Below, one piece after another: positions 32,651 to 41,571 of a stretch of 64,000 nt of DNA; the stretch's first letter is position 1, and the number at the start of each line of letters is the position of its first letter. Source of the stretch: 66-474 sp035249175 (lineage in GTDB: Bacteria; Pseudomonadota; Gammaproteobacteria; Xanthomonadales; Rhodanobacteraceae). A model generated the notes under the pieces. It worked only from the letters and a program-made list of their open reading frames with translations, was not told the DNA's origin and made no database searches. The translations under genes were made by a program, and so were the position numbers. The stretch is from contig DATFGT010000127.1 in NCBI GenBank assembly GCA_035249175.1, positions 27,990 through 91,989 on the forward strand, written 5' to 3'.

Positions 32651-32992
32651 CGCGTGCCTCCGGTCAATGCCAGCTTGCGCCTTCAGGGGAAGGACGCTTG
32701 TCCGAAAACAGGTGACAAGGTCGCGCGAGCATACTCTTTTCGCTTGTCACGGGTGCGTGAAAGCTGCAGGGCACGAAGACGCATTGACCCCTGGACGGAG
32801 TTTCCCGAGAGCGGGGCCGAAATACGCGCGAAAGATTCCCGCCCACACAGGACGCACGCGGTTACAAAACGCCCGGTAACGAAACGCGTATGATGCGTTT
32901 CGTCGGGGGCATCCGCCGCATCGCGGTTGTGGATGCTCCCGGCCACCGTACGACCCGAAGCCCGGAGTCACACCAGACGAGAGGGAAAGGCC
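32651..32992. other. Intergenic region between divergent peroxiredoxin and DoxX genes
   Basis: 342 bases with no convincing gene. It holds the divergent promoters and the 9-base inverted repeat at 32879-32903; nothing else was recognised. Confidence 0.5.
32879..32903. promoter_or_regulatory. Inverted repeat upstream of the DoxX gene (operator-like)
   Basis: ACGAAACGC and GCGTTTCGT are perfect 9-base arms around a 7-base spacer (GTATGAT). They lie 89 bases upstream of the DoxX start. The adjacent GGTTAC/GGTAAC stretch adds further partial symmetry. Operator or promoter-associated role is inference. Confidence 0.5.
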
Positions 32993-33406
32993 ATGCGCTA
33001 CACCTTGTTCGAGAGCCGCAAAGACGAGTTGCTGCTGGTGGCACGCATCCTGATGGTGATCCTGTTCGTCTGGGGTGGGTGGGGCAAGCTGATCGGGTTC
33101 TCCGGAACCGTGGGGATGATGACGGGACTGGGGTTGCCAATCCCGACGGTTGCGGCGATCGTGGTGGTGATCATCGAGTTCTTCGTCGGCATCGCGGTCG
33201 TCCTCGGTTTCCTGACGCGGCCGCTGGCACTGCTGTTGGCCGTGTACACGCTCGCCACGGCGTTCATCGGGCACCACTACTGGACGATGACAGGCGACGC
33301 GCAGGTCGCGAACATGATCAACTTCTACAAGAACGTCTCGATCACGGGCGGATTCCTGCTCCTGTGCGTCACCGGGCCGGGCCGTTATTCGATCGACCGC
33401 AAATAG
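32993..33406 (+). CDS. DoxX-family membrane protein
   Basis: 137 residues with four hydrophobic helices: 'LLLVARILMVILFVWGGWGK', 'TVAAIVVVIIEFFVGIAVVL', 'PLALLLAVYTLATAFIGHHY', and 'NVSITGGFLLLCVTG'. This is typical of DoxX/YphA proteins. Members are linked to membrane redox and thiol homeostasis, but the exact activity is unclear. ATG 32993 was chosen because GAGGGAAAGG lies just upstream; the longer frame starts inside unrelated sequence. Confidence 0.87.
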   Translation: MRYTLFESRKDELLLVARILMVILFVWGGWGKLIGFSGTVGMMTGLGLPIPTVAAIVVVIIEFFVGIAVVLGFLTRPLALLLAVYTLATAFIGHHYWTMTGDAQVANMINFYKNVSITGGFLLLCVTGPGRYSIDRK

Positions 33407-33590
33407 CGTAGCTCGACTTGTTGCGGTGATTGATCGTTCCTGAAACACCGTTGCGCACGGTATCCAGCCTGCCACCGCTGACGTCGAACTACTCGTCAGA
33501 AGTGGCAATGCACAGAGCCGCATCGACCAAGTGGGTGCTTTCGCGGCGCGCTGCACCTCACTCGAACGCGTTGGGTGCCAGGTGAAACCT

Positions 33591-34043
33591 ATGTCGCTCA
33601 AGCAACGACCAGTGACGCTGCATGGCAGCTGCCATTGCAGGCAGGTCAAAGTCAAATTCACGACTCTCCAAGAACCAAGAGAAATAATTCCGCGCGCTTG
33701 CGACTGCAGTTTCTGCAGAAAGCATGGGGCTGCATACATTTCAGGCCCTACGGGCCAACTGCGGATTGTCGCCAGCGACCCGGGCGTCTTGCGTTCATAT
33801 CGCCAAGGCTCGGAGACCGCAGAGTTTCGGTTGTGTTCTGAGTGTGGAGTGTTGGTGGCCGTTACGTTCGAGCATGGAGGACGTCTCTATGGTGCGGTCA
33901 ACGCCGCTTGCCTTGATGGCGATTTGGGTTTGGGTGGCAGCGTTCCCGCATCTCCGCAAGCCCTCAGCCCGGAGCAAAAGGCGGCAAGATGGTTGCAGGT
34001 CTGGGTTCCAGATGTGCAACTGTTGTTGGCAGGCACCCGCTAA
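33591..34043 (+). CDS. GFA/CENP-V-type zinc protein (formaldehyde-activating-enzyme-like)
   Basis: 150 residues. The zinc-binding cysteines of the GFA fold are visible: 'GSCHCRQVKVKF' near residue 13, 'ACDCSFCRKHGAAYIS' near 35, and 'FRLCSECGVLV' near 80. Members include glutathione-dependent formaldehyde-activating enzyme, but most have no proven activity. The ATG follows AGGTG by about 7 bases. Base composition is lower in GC than in neighbouring genes, which may signal transfer (visual judgement only). Confidence 0.82.
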   Translation: MSLKQRPVTLHGSCHCRQVKVKFTTLQEPREIIPRACDCSFCRKHGAAYISGPTGQLRIVASDPGVLRSYRQGSETAEFRLCSECGVLVAVTFEHGGRLYGAVNAACLDGDLGLGGSVPASPQALSPEQKAARWLQVWVPDVQLLLAGTR

Positions 34044-34205
34044 ATTCAACCGTTGGCCGCAAAAGAATGGATGCATCGCAAACAGACGTTCGCGGGCAAC
34101 GCGCCTATCACGGCTTCTGGCCGAAGATCGACATGTGCGAGCCCCTCCCGACGATCGCCCGGGGCAAATGGGGTTCCGGACGCGCTGCACACGTAGAATT
34201 CGCCG

Positions 34206-34853
34206 GTGGTCCCTTCAGTCATTTTTGATCTCGATTACTGCCTGTGCGCCGGAGATGAAGTCGGGGCGACGTTGTACGAGCCCGTTTTCGCGTCCATCCG
34301 GCGTGCGAATGCCGGTGCCCTGACGGAAGCAGCCCTCGCCGAGGCGTTTGCCGCATGCATGCGGTTTCCTTTCGACGCTGTGGCGGAACGGTTCCACTTC
34401 AGTGCCGACATGTGCCGCGCGGGCGTGCAGGGCTTCGAAGCGACGGAGGTTGCCACTCCGATGCATGGCTATCCCGATCTCCACGCGTTGCGCGAGCTTC
34501 GGGCGCGGCGTTTCCTGGTGACCACGGGATTCCCGAGGCTACAGCAGAGCAAGATCACGGCACTCGGTATTCGTTCTTGCTTCGATGCAATCTACATCGA
34601 TTCGATTGTCGACCATCCGCGGCGCGGAAAGCAGGCGATCTTCGCGGACACCATCCGCCACCACGCGTTGGTGGCGCGGCAAGTCTGGGTAGTCGGCGAC
34701 AACGGCGAATCGGAAATCGCTGCCGGCAATCAGTTGGGGATGATCACCGTCCAGATGCTCCGGCCCGGCGTCGAACGGTGCGATACGGCGCGCCATGCCG
34801 TGAGCAACTTGATCGAATTGAAAGCGTTGATGAATCGCTCGGTTGGTCCGTGA
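34206..34853 (+). CDS. HAD-superfamily hydrolase
   Basis: 215 residues. Motif I is 'VIFDLDYCL', giving the nucleophile and acid Asp pair. Motif II is the Thr in 'FLVTTGF', and motif IV is 'VWVVGDNGESEIAAGNQLGM'. The helical cap lies between residues 25 and 95. It is likely a small-molecule phosphatase; substrate unknown. The start is probably GTG 34206. It stands alone and is convergent with the Mrp operon. Confidence 0.83.
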   Translation: MVPSVIFDLDYCLCAGDEVGATLYEPVFASIRRANAGALTEAALAEAFAACMRFPFDAVAERFHFSADMCRAGVQGFEATEVATPMHGYPDLHALRELRARRFLVTTGFPRLQQSKITALGIRSCFDAIYIDSIVDHPRRGKQAIFADTIRHHALVARQVWVVGDNGESEIAAGNQLGMITVQMLRPGVERCDTARHAVSNLIELKALMNRSVGP

Positions 34854-35105
34854 CCCGGCGGACAGATCATGGAATCCAGAACGCCGATCTGGCATCGGCT
34901 GCATGAATCTTTTGCTGATGGCGTCAGCCGCAGGATTATCGCGCGACGCTATAAATGCGATCGCAGGTGGCGGCAGTTCATCACGTTCCCGGCGCTGATG
35001 CGGCGCGAAGCGGGGACTGACCGGATGTCAACATCTCGTATGCATCGCTGCAGGTTCGCGCACTCCGCCAGGACGCGCTTCAAATCATCGCAAGAAGGTT
35101 GCCGG

Positions 35106-35489
35106 TCAGCGGCTCGTCTCGCCTTCATCCGCTCCGGTTTCGGACGGATTGGCGGCCGGCACGCCTGCCACGCCTTGCCGCCGGTCGCGTTCCAGCGCGG
35201 CGCCCGCCAGCAGCATCAGGGAAATCGGCGTGGTGATGCTGACGCACACCCCGATCAGGATGATGTGCAGCGCCGGGCAACCCGCGCCCGCCCAGAAGAA
35301 CACGATGGTTCCAGCCAGCACCAAGTACATGCCGAGCGTGGTGCCAAGCGTCGGTGCATGCACGCGACGGTAAAACGTGGTGAGGCGCAGCAGGCCTGCC
35401 GAACCAATACACGCCAGCAGCGCGCCGGCGAACACCAAGACGCCGATCACCAGGGCGACCCACGAAGGCACGGCGGCGAACGCGTTCAT
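35106..35489 (-). CDS. mrpG: Mrp Na+/H+ antiporter subunit G
   Basis: 127 residues with three membrane segments. Matches MrpG/MnhG: 'LVIGVLVFAGALLACIGSAG' followed by 'LLRLTTFYRRVHAPTLGTTL', then 'HIILIGVCVSITTPISLMLL'. It is a small obligatory subunit of the multisubunit monovalent cation/proton antiporter in the cytoplasmic membrane. Last gene of the operon, overlapping mrpF by 4 bases. The C-terminal tail (Asp/Glu/Gly-rich) is longer than in most homologues. Confidence 0.93.
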   Translation of the reverse strand: MNAFAAVPSWVALVIGVLVFAGALLACIGSAGLLRLTTFYRRVHAPTLGTTLGMYLVLAGTIVFFWAGAGCPALHIILIGVCVSITTPISLMLLAGAALERDRRQGVAGVPAANPSETGADEGETSR

Positions 35490-35782
35490 TCGATCACCTC
35501 ACCGCGCAGCAGGAATTTCGCGAACGCGGCGGTGGCCGCGAAGCCGAGCAGCGCGATGATCAGCCCGGCTTCGACGTACAGGATGCTGCCGGTGCGGATG
35601 CCGATGGTGAGCAGCAGCAGCATCCCGTCGATGTATAGCGCGTCCAGCGCCAACACCCGGTCCTGGGCGCGCGGGCCGCGCACCATCCGGACGATGGCCA
35701 TGCCCATGCCCAGCAACAGCAGGAACTGGGCCGCGAGGATGGCGGCGGTCGCGAGGCTGGCGGTCATCGAGAGGGAAGTCAT
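35486..35782 (-). CDS. mrpF: Mrp Na+/H+ antiporter subunit F
   Basis: 98 residues with three membrane helices and the MrpF hallmarks 'RMVRGPRAQDRVLALDAL' and 'EAGLIIALLGFAATAAFAKF'. The conserved Asp in the loop is present. Overlaps mrpE and mrpG by 4 bases on either side. Confidence 0.93.
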   Translation of the reverse strand: MTSLSMTASLATAAILAAQFLLLLGMGMAIVRMVRGPRAQDRVLALDALYIDGMLLLLTIGIRTGSILYVEAGLIIALLGFAATAAFAKFLLRGEVIE

Positions 35783-36264
35783 CGGAAAATCTGCAGCAAC
35801 GGCTGTTCGTAGCGACGCTTGATGTTGGCGATCCAGGTGGCTTCATCGTCGAGGTCGAGCACGTGGATCACCAGCACGCGGCGTCGCGAATCATGGCTGA
35901 CCCAGATGGTGCCCGGCGTCGCGGTGATGATGCAGGCCAGCAGCGCCAGTGCGTACGGGCTGGTCATCTCCAGCGGGATCGTGACGAACCCGGAGGTGAC
36001 GCGCGGCCGGGGCGAGACGATGGTCTTTGCCACCGCGATGTTCGAGCGAACGATGTCGCCGAACACCCGGGCCAGCAGCATGAGCAAAGTCCCGACGCTG
36101 CGCACGCGCACCCGCGGCAGGTCCAGCTTGCCGAGCGTCCAGGACAGCGCGAGGGACAGCACGATACCGAGCACGATCGTCGGTGCGGCGAGGCTTTGCT
36201 GCAGCAACAGCCAAGCCACCAGCAGGCACAGCGCGAACCACGGATGCGGCAGCCAGCGCGTCAT
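35779..36264 (-). CDS. mrpE: Mrp Na+/H+ antiporter subunit E
   Basis: 161 residues. Two N-terminal hydrophobic segments ('WFALCLLVAWLLLQQSL', 'IVLGIVLSLALSW') lead into the cytoplasmic domain typical of MrpE: 'VRSNIAVAKTIVSPRP', 'TSPYALALLACIITATPGT' and 'LVIHVLDLDDEATW'. The start at 36264 is fixed by the ATGA overlap with mrpD; the longer frame upstream lies within mrpD and is spurious. Confidence 0.92.
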   Translation of the reverse strand: MTRWLPHPWFALCLLVAWLLLQQSLAAPTIVLGIVLSLALSWTLGKLDLPRVRVRSVGTLLMLLARVFGDIVRSNIAVAKTIVSPRPRVTSGFVTIPLEMTSPYALALLACIITATPGTIWVSHDSRRRVLVIHVLDLDDEATWIANIKRRYEQPLLQIFR

Positions 36265-37841
36265 GGTCGAGCCTCCGTGGCCTGGCCCATCACCGCGTGG
36301 ATGTAATGTTCGGGCGCGTGGATTTGTCGCGCGGTCGCCGCGAGGTAGTTCCACGGGGCGGCGACCACGAACGTGAGCACGAGGCAGATGCCGAGCAGTC
36401 CCATCACGGAAATCGTCTCGCCCGGTTCGACGCGCGGAAATTCCCAGTCCGCGTCGGCCCAAAAAATCTGGATGCCGGCGCGCGCCATCGCGATCACCGT
36501 GCACAGCCCCGCCGCGATCGTCAGCGCGAACAGCAGGATAGCGCCCGTGCCGTGGTCCAGCATCGGCGCCAGCAGCGCGAACTTCGCAATGAAACCCGAG
36601 AGCGGCGGCAGTCCCGCCAGCAGCAACCCGCAGGCGAGGAAACACGCAGCGAGGATCACCACGGGCGCCGGACTCGTCACCCGTCTTTCATCCTCCGCGG
36701 CGAACAACGCGTCGATCGCGGGATCGTAGGGTTCCAGTTGCGTTGTGCCTTCGGGACCCTCGCGCGGCGCGACGAGGCCAGCCAGCAGGAAGAACGCGGC
36801 GATCCCGAGCACGGAAATCACGAGGTACGCCAGCGCGCCCGCCGTCACGGCCGGACTGTGCAGCGCGATCGCGCCGAGCAGCGTGCCCGACGACACCAGC
36901 ACGCAGTACGCGGCGAGCTTGCCCAGTTCCCGCGCGCCCAGCATGCCGATGCTGCCGACCACCAGCGTGATGATGCCGAGCCACAGCAGCCACTCGCTGC
37001 CGAAGTGCATCGACGCCGCACCGGCATCGACGCCGAACAACAGCAGGCTGAGGCGCAGGATCACGTAGATGCCGAGCTTGGTCATCGCCGCGAACAGTGC
37101 GGCGACCGGCGGGATGGCGGCCGAGTACGTGCGCGGCAGCCAGAAGCCCACCGGCCAGACCGCCGCCTTGATCAGGAATGCCAACCCAAGCAACGCCGCA
37201 CCCGCGTGCATCAGCGCGCGCGGCGTGCCGGTGAGTCCGGGGATCAGGTGCGCCAGCACCGCCATGTTCAAGGTGCCGGTGACGCCGAAGATCAGGCCGA
37301 CCCCTATCAGGAACAGCATCGAGGCCGTGAGGTTGATCGCGATGTAGTGCAGGCCCGCGCCGACCCGGCGCGCACCGGACCCGTGCAACGCCAACCCGTA
37401 GGACGCGGCCAGCAACACCTCGAAAAACACGAACAGGTTGAACAGGTCGCCGGTCAGGAACGCGCCGTTGTAGCCCACCAGCAGCAACTGCACCAGCGGC
37501 TGGAAATGCGGACCCATGCGCTGCCAGCGACCCAGCGCGTAAGGCAGCACGGCGAGCGCCAGCACCGCGGTGAGCAGCAGCATCAGCGCCGACAGGCGGT
37601 CGACCACCAGCACGATCGCGAATCGGGCAGGCCAATTGCCGAGGTTGTACACCAGCATCGTGCCTTCGCCGTTGGGCGCCGACGCCGACATCATCAACAT
37701 CGCGGCGACCGCCACCAGCGAGAGGCACGACAGGAAACTCAGGCTGGTGCGGAGGCGCCCGAAGCGGATGCCAAGCAATACCTGGATCGCCGCGACGATG
37801 AGCGGGATCAGGATCGGTGCGATCGCGAGCGCGCCGTTCAT
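36261..37841 (-). CDS. mrpD: Mrp Na+/H+ antiporter subunit D
   Basis: 526 residues, about 14 membrane helices, homologous to the proton-translocating subunits of complex I. The conserved Glu of the ion-translocation path is in 'LFNLFVFFEVLLAASYGL', and the conserved Lys region around 'AFLIKAAVWPVGFWLPRTYS'. Together with subunit A it forms the core of Na+/H+ exchange. Start 37841 is set by ATGA overlap with mrpC. A 4-base overlap also links it to mrpE. Confidence 0.94.
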   Translation of the reverse strand: MNGALAIAPILIPLIVAAIQVLLGIRFGRLRTSLSFLSCLSLVAVAAMLMMSASAPNGEGTMLVYNLGNWPARFAIVLVVDRLSALMLLLTAVLALAVLPYALGRWQRMGPHFQPLVQLLLVGYNGAFLTGDLFNLFVFFEVLLAASYGLALHGSGARRVGAGLHYIAINLTASMLFLIGVGLIFGVTGTLNMAVLAHLIPGLTGTPRALMHAGAALLGLAFLIKAAVWPVGFWLPRTYSAAIPPVAALFAAMTKLGIYVILRLSLLLFGVDAGAASMHFGSEWLLWLGIITLVVGSIGMLGARELGKLAAYCVLVSSGTLLGAIALHSPAVTAGALAYLVISVLGIAAFFLLAGLVAPREGPEGTTQLEPYDPAIDALFAAEDERRVTSPAPVVILAACFLACGLLLAGLPPLSGFIAKFALLAPMLDHGTGAILLFALTIAAGLCTVIAMARAGIQIFWADADWEFPRVEPGETISVMGLLGICLVLTFVVAAPWNYLAATARQIHAPEHYIHAVMGQATEARP

Positions 37842-38179
37842 GGCGTGCCGTCCTCGCCATCGACATGGTCGTTGCCGGCGAGGCCGCGCGAGGTCAGCAG
37901 CACCACCAAGAACAACGCCGTGGTCGCGAAGCCGATCACGATGGCCGTCAGCACCAGCGCCTGCGGCAGCGGGTCGGCGTAACGGGAAAGATCGGTGGCG
38001 CCGCCGACGAGCACCGGATCGGCGCCCACCTGAAGGCCGCCGATCGAGAAGATCAACAGGTTGACCGCGTAGGAAATCAGCGTCAGGCCGATGATCACTT
38101 GGAAGGTGCGCGGCCGCAGCAGCAGCCATACGCCCGAACCCGCGAGGGCGCCGATCGCGATGGCGAGCACGACTTCCAT
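37838..38179 (-). CDS. mrpC: Mrp Na+/H+ antiporter subunit C
   Basis: 113 residues with three membrane helices, a homologue of NuoK. 'IIGLTLISYAVNLLIFSIGG' and 'DPLPQALVLTAIVIGFATTA' are diagnostic. The ATG overlaps the stop of the fused A/B gene by one base (TGATG). Confidence 0.94.
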   Translation of the reverse strand: MEVVLAIAIGALAGSGVWLLLRPRTFQVIIGLTLISYAVNLLIFSIGGLQVGADPVLVGGATDLSRYADPLPQALVLTAIVIGFATTALFLVVLLTSRGLAGNDHVDGEDGTP

Positions 38180-41088
38180 CAGGACTCCGCCTCATCAGCG
38201 CCGCGCGGCATCTCGGGCGCAGGGATCACGCGGCGCAACGACTGGTGCGCCAACACCACCAGCATCAGCGCGCTGGCACCGGAGACGACGGCAAACACGC
38301 CGAGGTCGAACAGCAGCGCGCTGTTGAACGGAACGTGGCCGAGCACCGGCAGGGACCAATGCCCGTGGTACGAAGTCAGGAACGGATCGCCGAGCACGAC
38401 CGCGGCCAGTCCGGTGGCGATCGCCAGCAGCAGTCCCGCGCCGATCCAGCGCACCGGCGCAACCTTGAGCCGCGTCTCCACCCAGCGCGCGCCGCCGGCC
38501 ATGTACAACACGATCAGCGCCATGGTCACGGTGATGCCGGCGACGAATCCGCCACCGGGCAGGTCGTGCCCGCGCAGGAACAGGTGCAGCGCGAATAGCA
38601 CGATCACCGGTGCGACCAGCAGGATCAGCAGTGCGGGGATCGCCAGTTGATCAGCCAACGCGGCTCGTTGACGGTCGACGTGGACTTCGCCCTGCACGGC
38701 TGCGACATCGCGTTTGCGCGGCGAGCCGATGCTCTCGACTGCCGGGCGAAACCGCCACAGCAGTGCGAACACCGCCAGCGCCACGATCGCGAGCACCGTG
38801 ATCTCGCCGAGCGTATCCAGCGCGCGGAAATCCACCAGGATCACGTTGACCACGTTGCGCCCGCCGCCGCCCGGCAGCGCCTGTTGGAGGAAGAAGCGCG
38901 ACGCCGAATCGGCGACCAGGTGAAGCATCACCGCGTACGCCAGGCCGGCGAGGCCCAGCCCGACGCCGATTGCGATGACGGCGTCGCGGATGCGACGGTA
39001 GCGCGCGATGCGGCTCAGCGGCGCCCGCCCCGGAATGCGCTTGGGCAGCCAGCGCAGCCCCAGCAACAGCAGCACGGTGGTGACCGCTTCGACGAGGAGT
39101 TGCGTGACCGCGAGGTCCGGCGCCGACAGCCACACGAAAGTGATGCACACCACGAGGCCGGTCCCGGCCGTGAGGATCAGCGCCGCCATGCGATGGAACT
39201 TGGCCTGGGTGGCCGCGCCGATCGCGCAGGCGACGCCGAGCAACCACAGCAGCGCGAATGCCGGGTCGATCTGCGTGCCCTGCACCGCCGTTGGTACCGG
39301 CAACGGCTGCACGGCCAGGAAACCGACGATGCCCGCCAACAACACGACCAGCAGCAGTTGCGCCTGCAGCTTCCGGCCGGGAAAGATCTTCGCGTGCAGG
39401 TCGGGCAGGGTGGTGGTCAGGAACGCGAGTACGCGTTCGAACGCGTGCAGTGCATGGATCCGGTCGATCAGCGGCGTGCTGTCGCGCGCGGCGATGCGTC
39501 GCCGCAGTGCGACATACAGCGCGCAACCGGCGGCGAACGCGATCACGCTCATCAGCACCGGCATCGTCAGGCCGTGCCAGATCGCAAGGTCGTAGGCCGG
39601 CAGTTGCGGGCCCAGCACCGACCCCGCGGCCGCGTGCAGAAGCGGCCCGACGACCCGCCCCGGGAAGATCCCGACCGCAAGGCACGCCAGCGCCAGCAAC
39701 CCGATCGGGAACCGCATCCAGCGCGGCGGCTCGTGCGGTTCGCGCGGGAAGTCGTGCCGCAGAGGCCCGAAGAACGCGCCGCCCACCAGCCGCAGCGAAT
39801 AGGTCACGCCGAGCGCCGCCGCGGCCACCGCAACCAGCACCGTCAGCGTGTCCAGCGCCAAGCCGTGGTTGGCGCCCAACGCCACGGCAAAAAACATTTC
39901 CTTGGACAGGAAGCCGTTGAGCAGCGGTACGCCGGCCATCGCCGCGCCGGCAATCACCGCCAGCGTCGCGGTGATCGGCATCACGTGGCGCAAACCGCCC
40001 AGCCGCCGCAAGTCGCGCGTGCCGGTTTCGTGGTCCACCGCGCCCGCGGCCATGAACAACGACGCCTTGAAGGTGGCGTGGTTGATGGTATGGAAGATCG
40101 CCGCCACCACGCCGAGCGTGCTGCCGAGTCCGGTCAGCATCGTGATCAGGCCGAGGTGGCTGATGGTCGAATACGCCAGCACCGCTTTCATGTCGTGCTG
40201 GAACGTGGCGGCCCAGGCGCCCACCAGCATCGTCGTCAAGCCGACTCCCCCCACGATCCAGAACCACGCTTCGGTGCCGGCCAGCACCGGCCAGAACCGC
40301 AGCAGCAGGAACACGCCGGCCTTGACCATCGTCGCCGAATGCAGATACGCGGACACTGGCGTGGGCGCCGACATCGCCTGAGGCAGCCAGAAGTGGAATG
40401 GCACCTGCGCGCTCTTGGTGAACGCACCGAGCAGGATCAATATCAGCGCGGGAAGGTATAACGGGCTCTGCCGGACGCGGTCGCCCGCGGCGAGGATGGC
40501 GTCGACGTCATAGCTGCCCGCGATGTGCGCCAGCGCCAGCACGCCGGCCAGCAGACACAAGCCGCCCGCGACGGTGACGATCAACGCCGTGCGCGCGGCG
40601 TCGCGCGCCGATTTGCCGTAATGCCAGTAGCCGATCAGCAGGAACGAGAACAGGCTGGTCAGTTCCCAGAAGAACACCAGCTGGATCACCTTGCCGGACA
40701 CCACGATGCCCAGCATCGCGCCCATGAAACCCAGCAGCAGCGAGTAGAACCGCACCAGCGGATACTCGCGCGGCATGTAATAGGTCGCGTAGATGCCGAC
40801 CAGCAGGCCGATGCCGCAAATCAGGATCAGGAACAACCAGGCGAGTCCATCCACGCGCAGCGTGAAATCGAGACCCAGCGCCGGCGCCCATGCGAACGTC
40901 TGGCGCAGTACTTCGCCCTCGGCAATGGCGGGGAACAGCAGCGCCGACAGGACCAGGCACACGCCGGCGGTGCCGGTCATCAGCCACGTCGTCCGCCTGC
41001 GGTTGCCGCGGCCGATCAGCGGGGTGGCCAGCGCGGCGGCGAACGGCAGCAACAGGATGACGGTTGAGATCCAGCCGTAAGGCATCAT
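38179..41088 (-). CDS. mrpA: Mrp Na+/H+ antiporter fused subunits A and B
   Basis: 969 residues. The first about 780 are MrpA, homologous to NuoL: 'FFWELTSLFSFLLIGYWHYG' with the conserved Glu, 'STISHLGLITMLTGLG', and 'HTINHATFKASLFMAAGAVD'. From about residue 790 the MrpB part follows, with the signature 'HLFLRGHDLPGGGFVAGI', and no separate mrpB gene exists. This A-B fusion is common in proteobacterial (Pha/Mrp group) operons. The complex exchanges Na+ or K+ for protons across the cytoplasmic membrane. First gene of the six-gene operon; two adjacent ATGs (41088 and 41085) are possible starts. Confidence 0.94.
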   Translation of the reverse strand: MMPYGWISTVILLLPFAAALATPLIGRGNRRRTTWLMTGTAGVCLVLSALLFPAIAEGEVLRQTFAWAPALGLDFTLRVDGLAWLFLILICGIGLLVGIYATYYMPREYPLVRFYSLLLGFMGAMLGIVVSGKVIQLVFFWELTSLFSFLLIGYWHYGKSARDAARTALIVTVAGGLCLLAGVLALAHIAGSYDVDAILAAGDRVRQSPLYLPALILILLGAFTKSAQVPFHFWLPQAMSAPTPVSAYLHSATMVKAGVFLLLRFWPVLAGTEAWFWIVGGVGLTTMLVGAWAATFQHDMKAVLAYSTISHLGLITMLTGLGSTLGVVAAIFHTINHATFKASLFMAAGAVDHETGTRDLRRLGGLRHVMPITATLAVIAGAAMAGVPLLNGFLSKEMFFAVALGANHGLALDTLTVLVAVAAAALGVTYSLRLVGGAFFGPLRHDFPREPHEPPRWMRFPIGLLALACLAVGIFPGRVVGPLLHAAAGSVLGPQLPAYDLAIWHGLTMPVLMSVIAFAAGCALYVALRRRIAARDSTPLIDRIHALHAFERVLAFLTTTLPDLHAKIFPGRKLQAQLLLVVLLAGIVGFLAVQPLPVPTAVQGTQIDPAFALLWLLGVACAIGAATQAKFHRMAALILTAGTGLVVCITFVWLSAPDLAVTQLLVEAVTTVLLLLGLRWLPKRIPGRAPLSRIARYRRIRDAVIAIGVGLGLAGLAYAVMLHLVADSASRFFLQQALPGGGGRNVVNVILVDFRALDTLGEITVLAIVALAVFALLWRFRPAVESIGSPRKRDVAAVQGEVHVDRQRAALADQLAIPALLILLVAPVIVLFALHLFLRGHDLPGGGFVAGITVTMALIVLYMAGGARWVETRLKVAPVRWIGAGLLLAIATGLAAVVLGDPFLTSYHGHWSLPVLGHVPFNSALLFDLGVFAVVSGASALMLVVLAHQSLRRVIPAPEMPRGADEAES

Positions 41089-41571
41089 CCGGACGATCCA
41101 GACCAGGGCTTCCGGGCCTACGGCGACGCCGTGATGCCCGTCGGACTTCGAGTCTACAGGGCGGTTGCCGCATTCGGCGTCGGCTGCGCTTGCGCCTCTC
41201 GCTCATGCCCGGTGACAGTTGTACTCGTGTACGCCGGATCGATCGCGGCATCGGATAGACGTGGGCGAGGCTGACGCCATTGCGCGGCCAGTGCAAAGCA
41301 TCCTGCTGGCCCCCGGATGCCGGCTTCACGCTGGTGCACGCGCTCGACATCCCGCATCGGTCGCGCGTGACGGTGGTATCCGTCTGACACGAGCAACGCG
41401 TGCCGCGACAGGTATCTCGTGCACGCCGTGGGTGAATCACGGTGCTGGTATGATTGCGACGGTCACCCCGGGGAATAGGCGCGTGTCCGCGGCTAGGGCT
41501 GTCAGCTTTTACTTCGCGCCGCTATGTGGTTTTGGCCGGCCGGCGGCCGGCGCCAGTCGGCGGATCGGGGC
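41089..41571. other. Intergenic region between the Mrp operon and the partner-switching operon
   Basis: 483 bases between two divergent operons. It must contain both promoters. A GC-rich palindromic stretch (GGCCGGC/GCCGGC arms, near 41533-41552) sits just ahead of the kinase start. No known binding site was recognised. Confidence 0.5.

Noticed and set aside
38647..40461. A 604-codon plus-strand frame opposite mrpA
   Set aside because: Composition dominated by Arg, Gln and His and no domain; mrpA on the other strand is certain.
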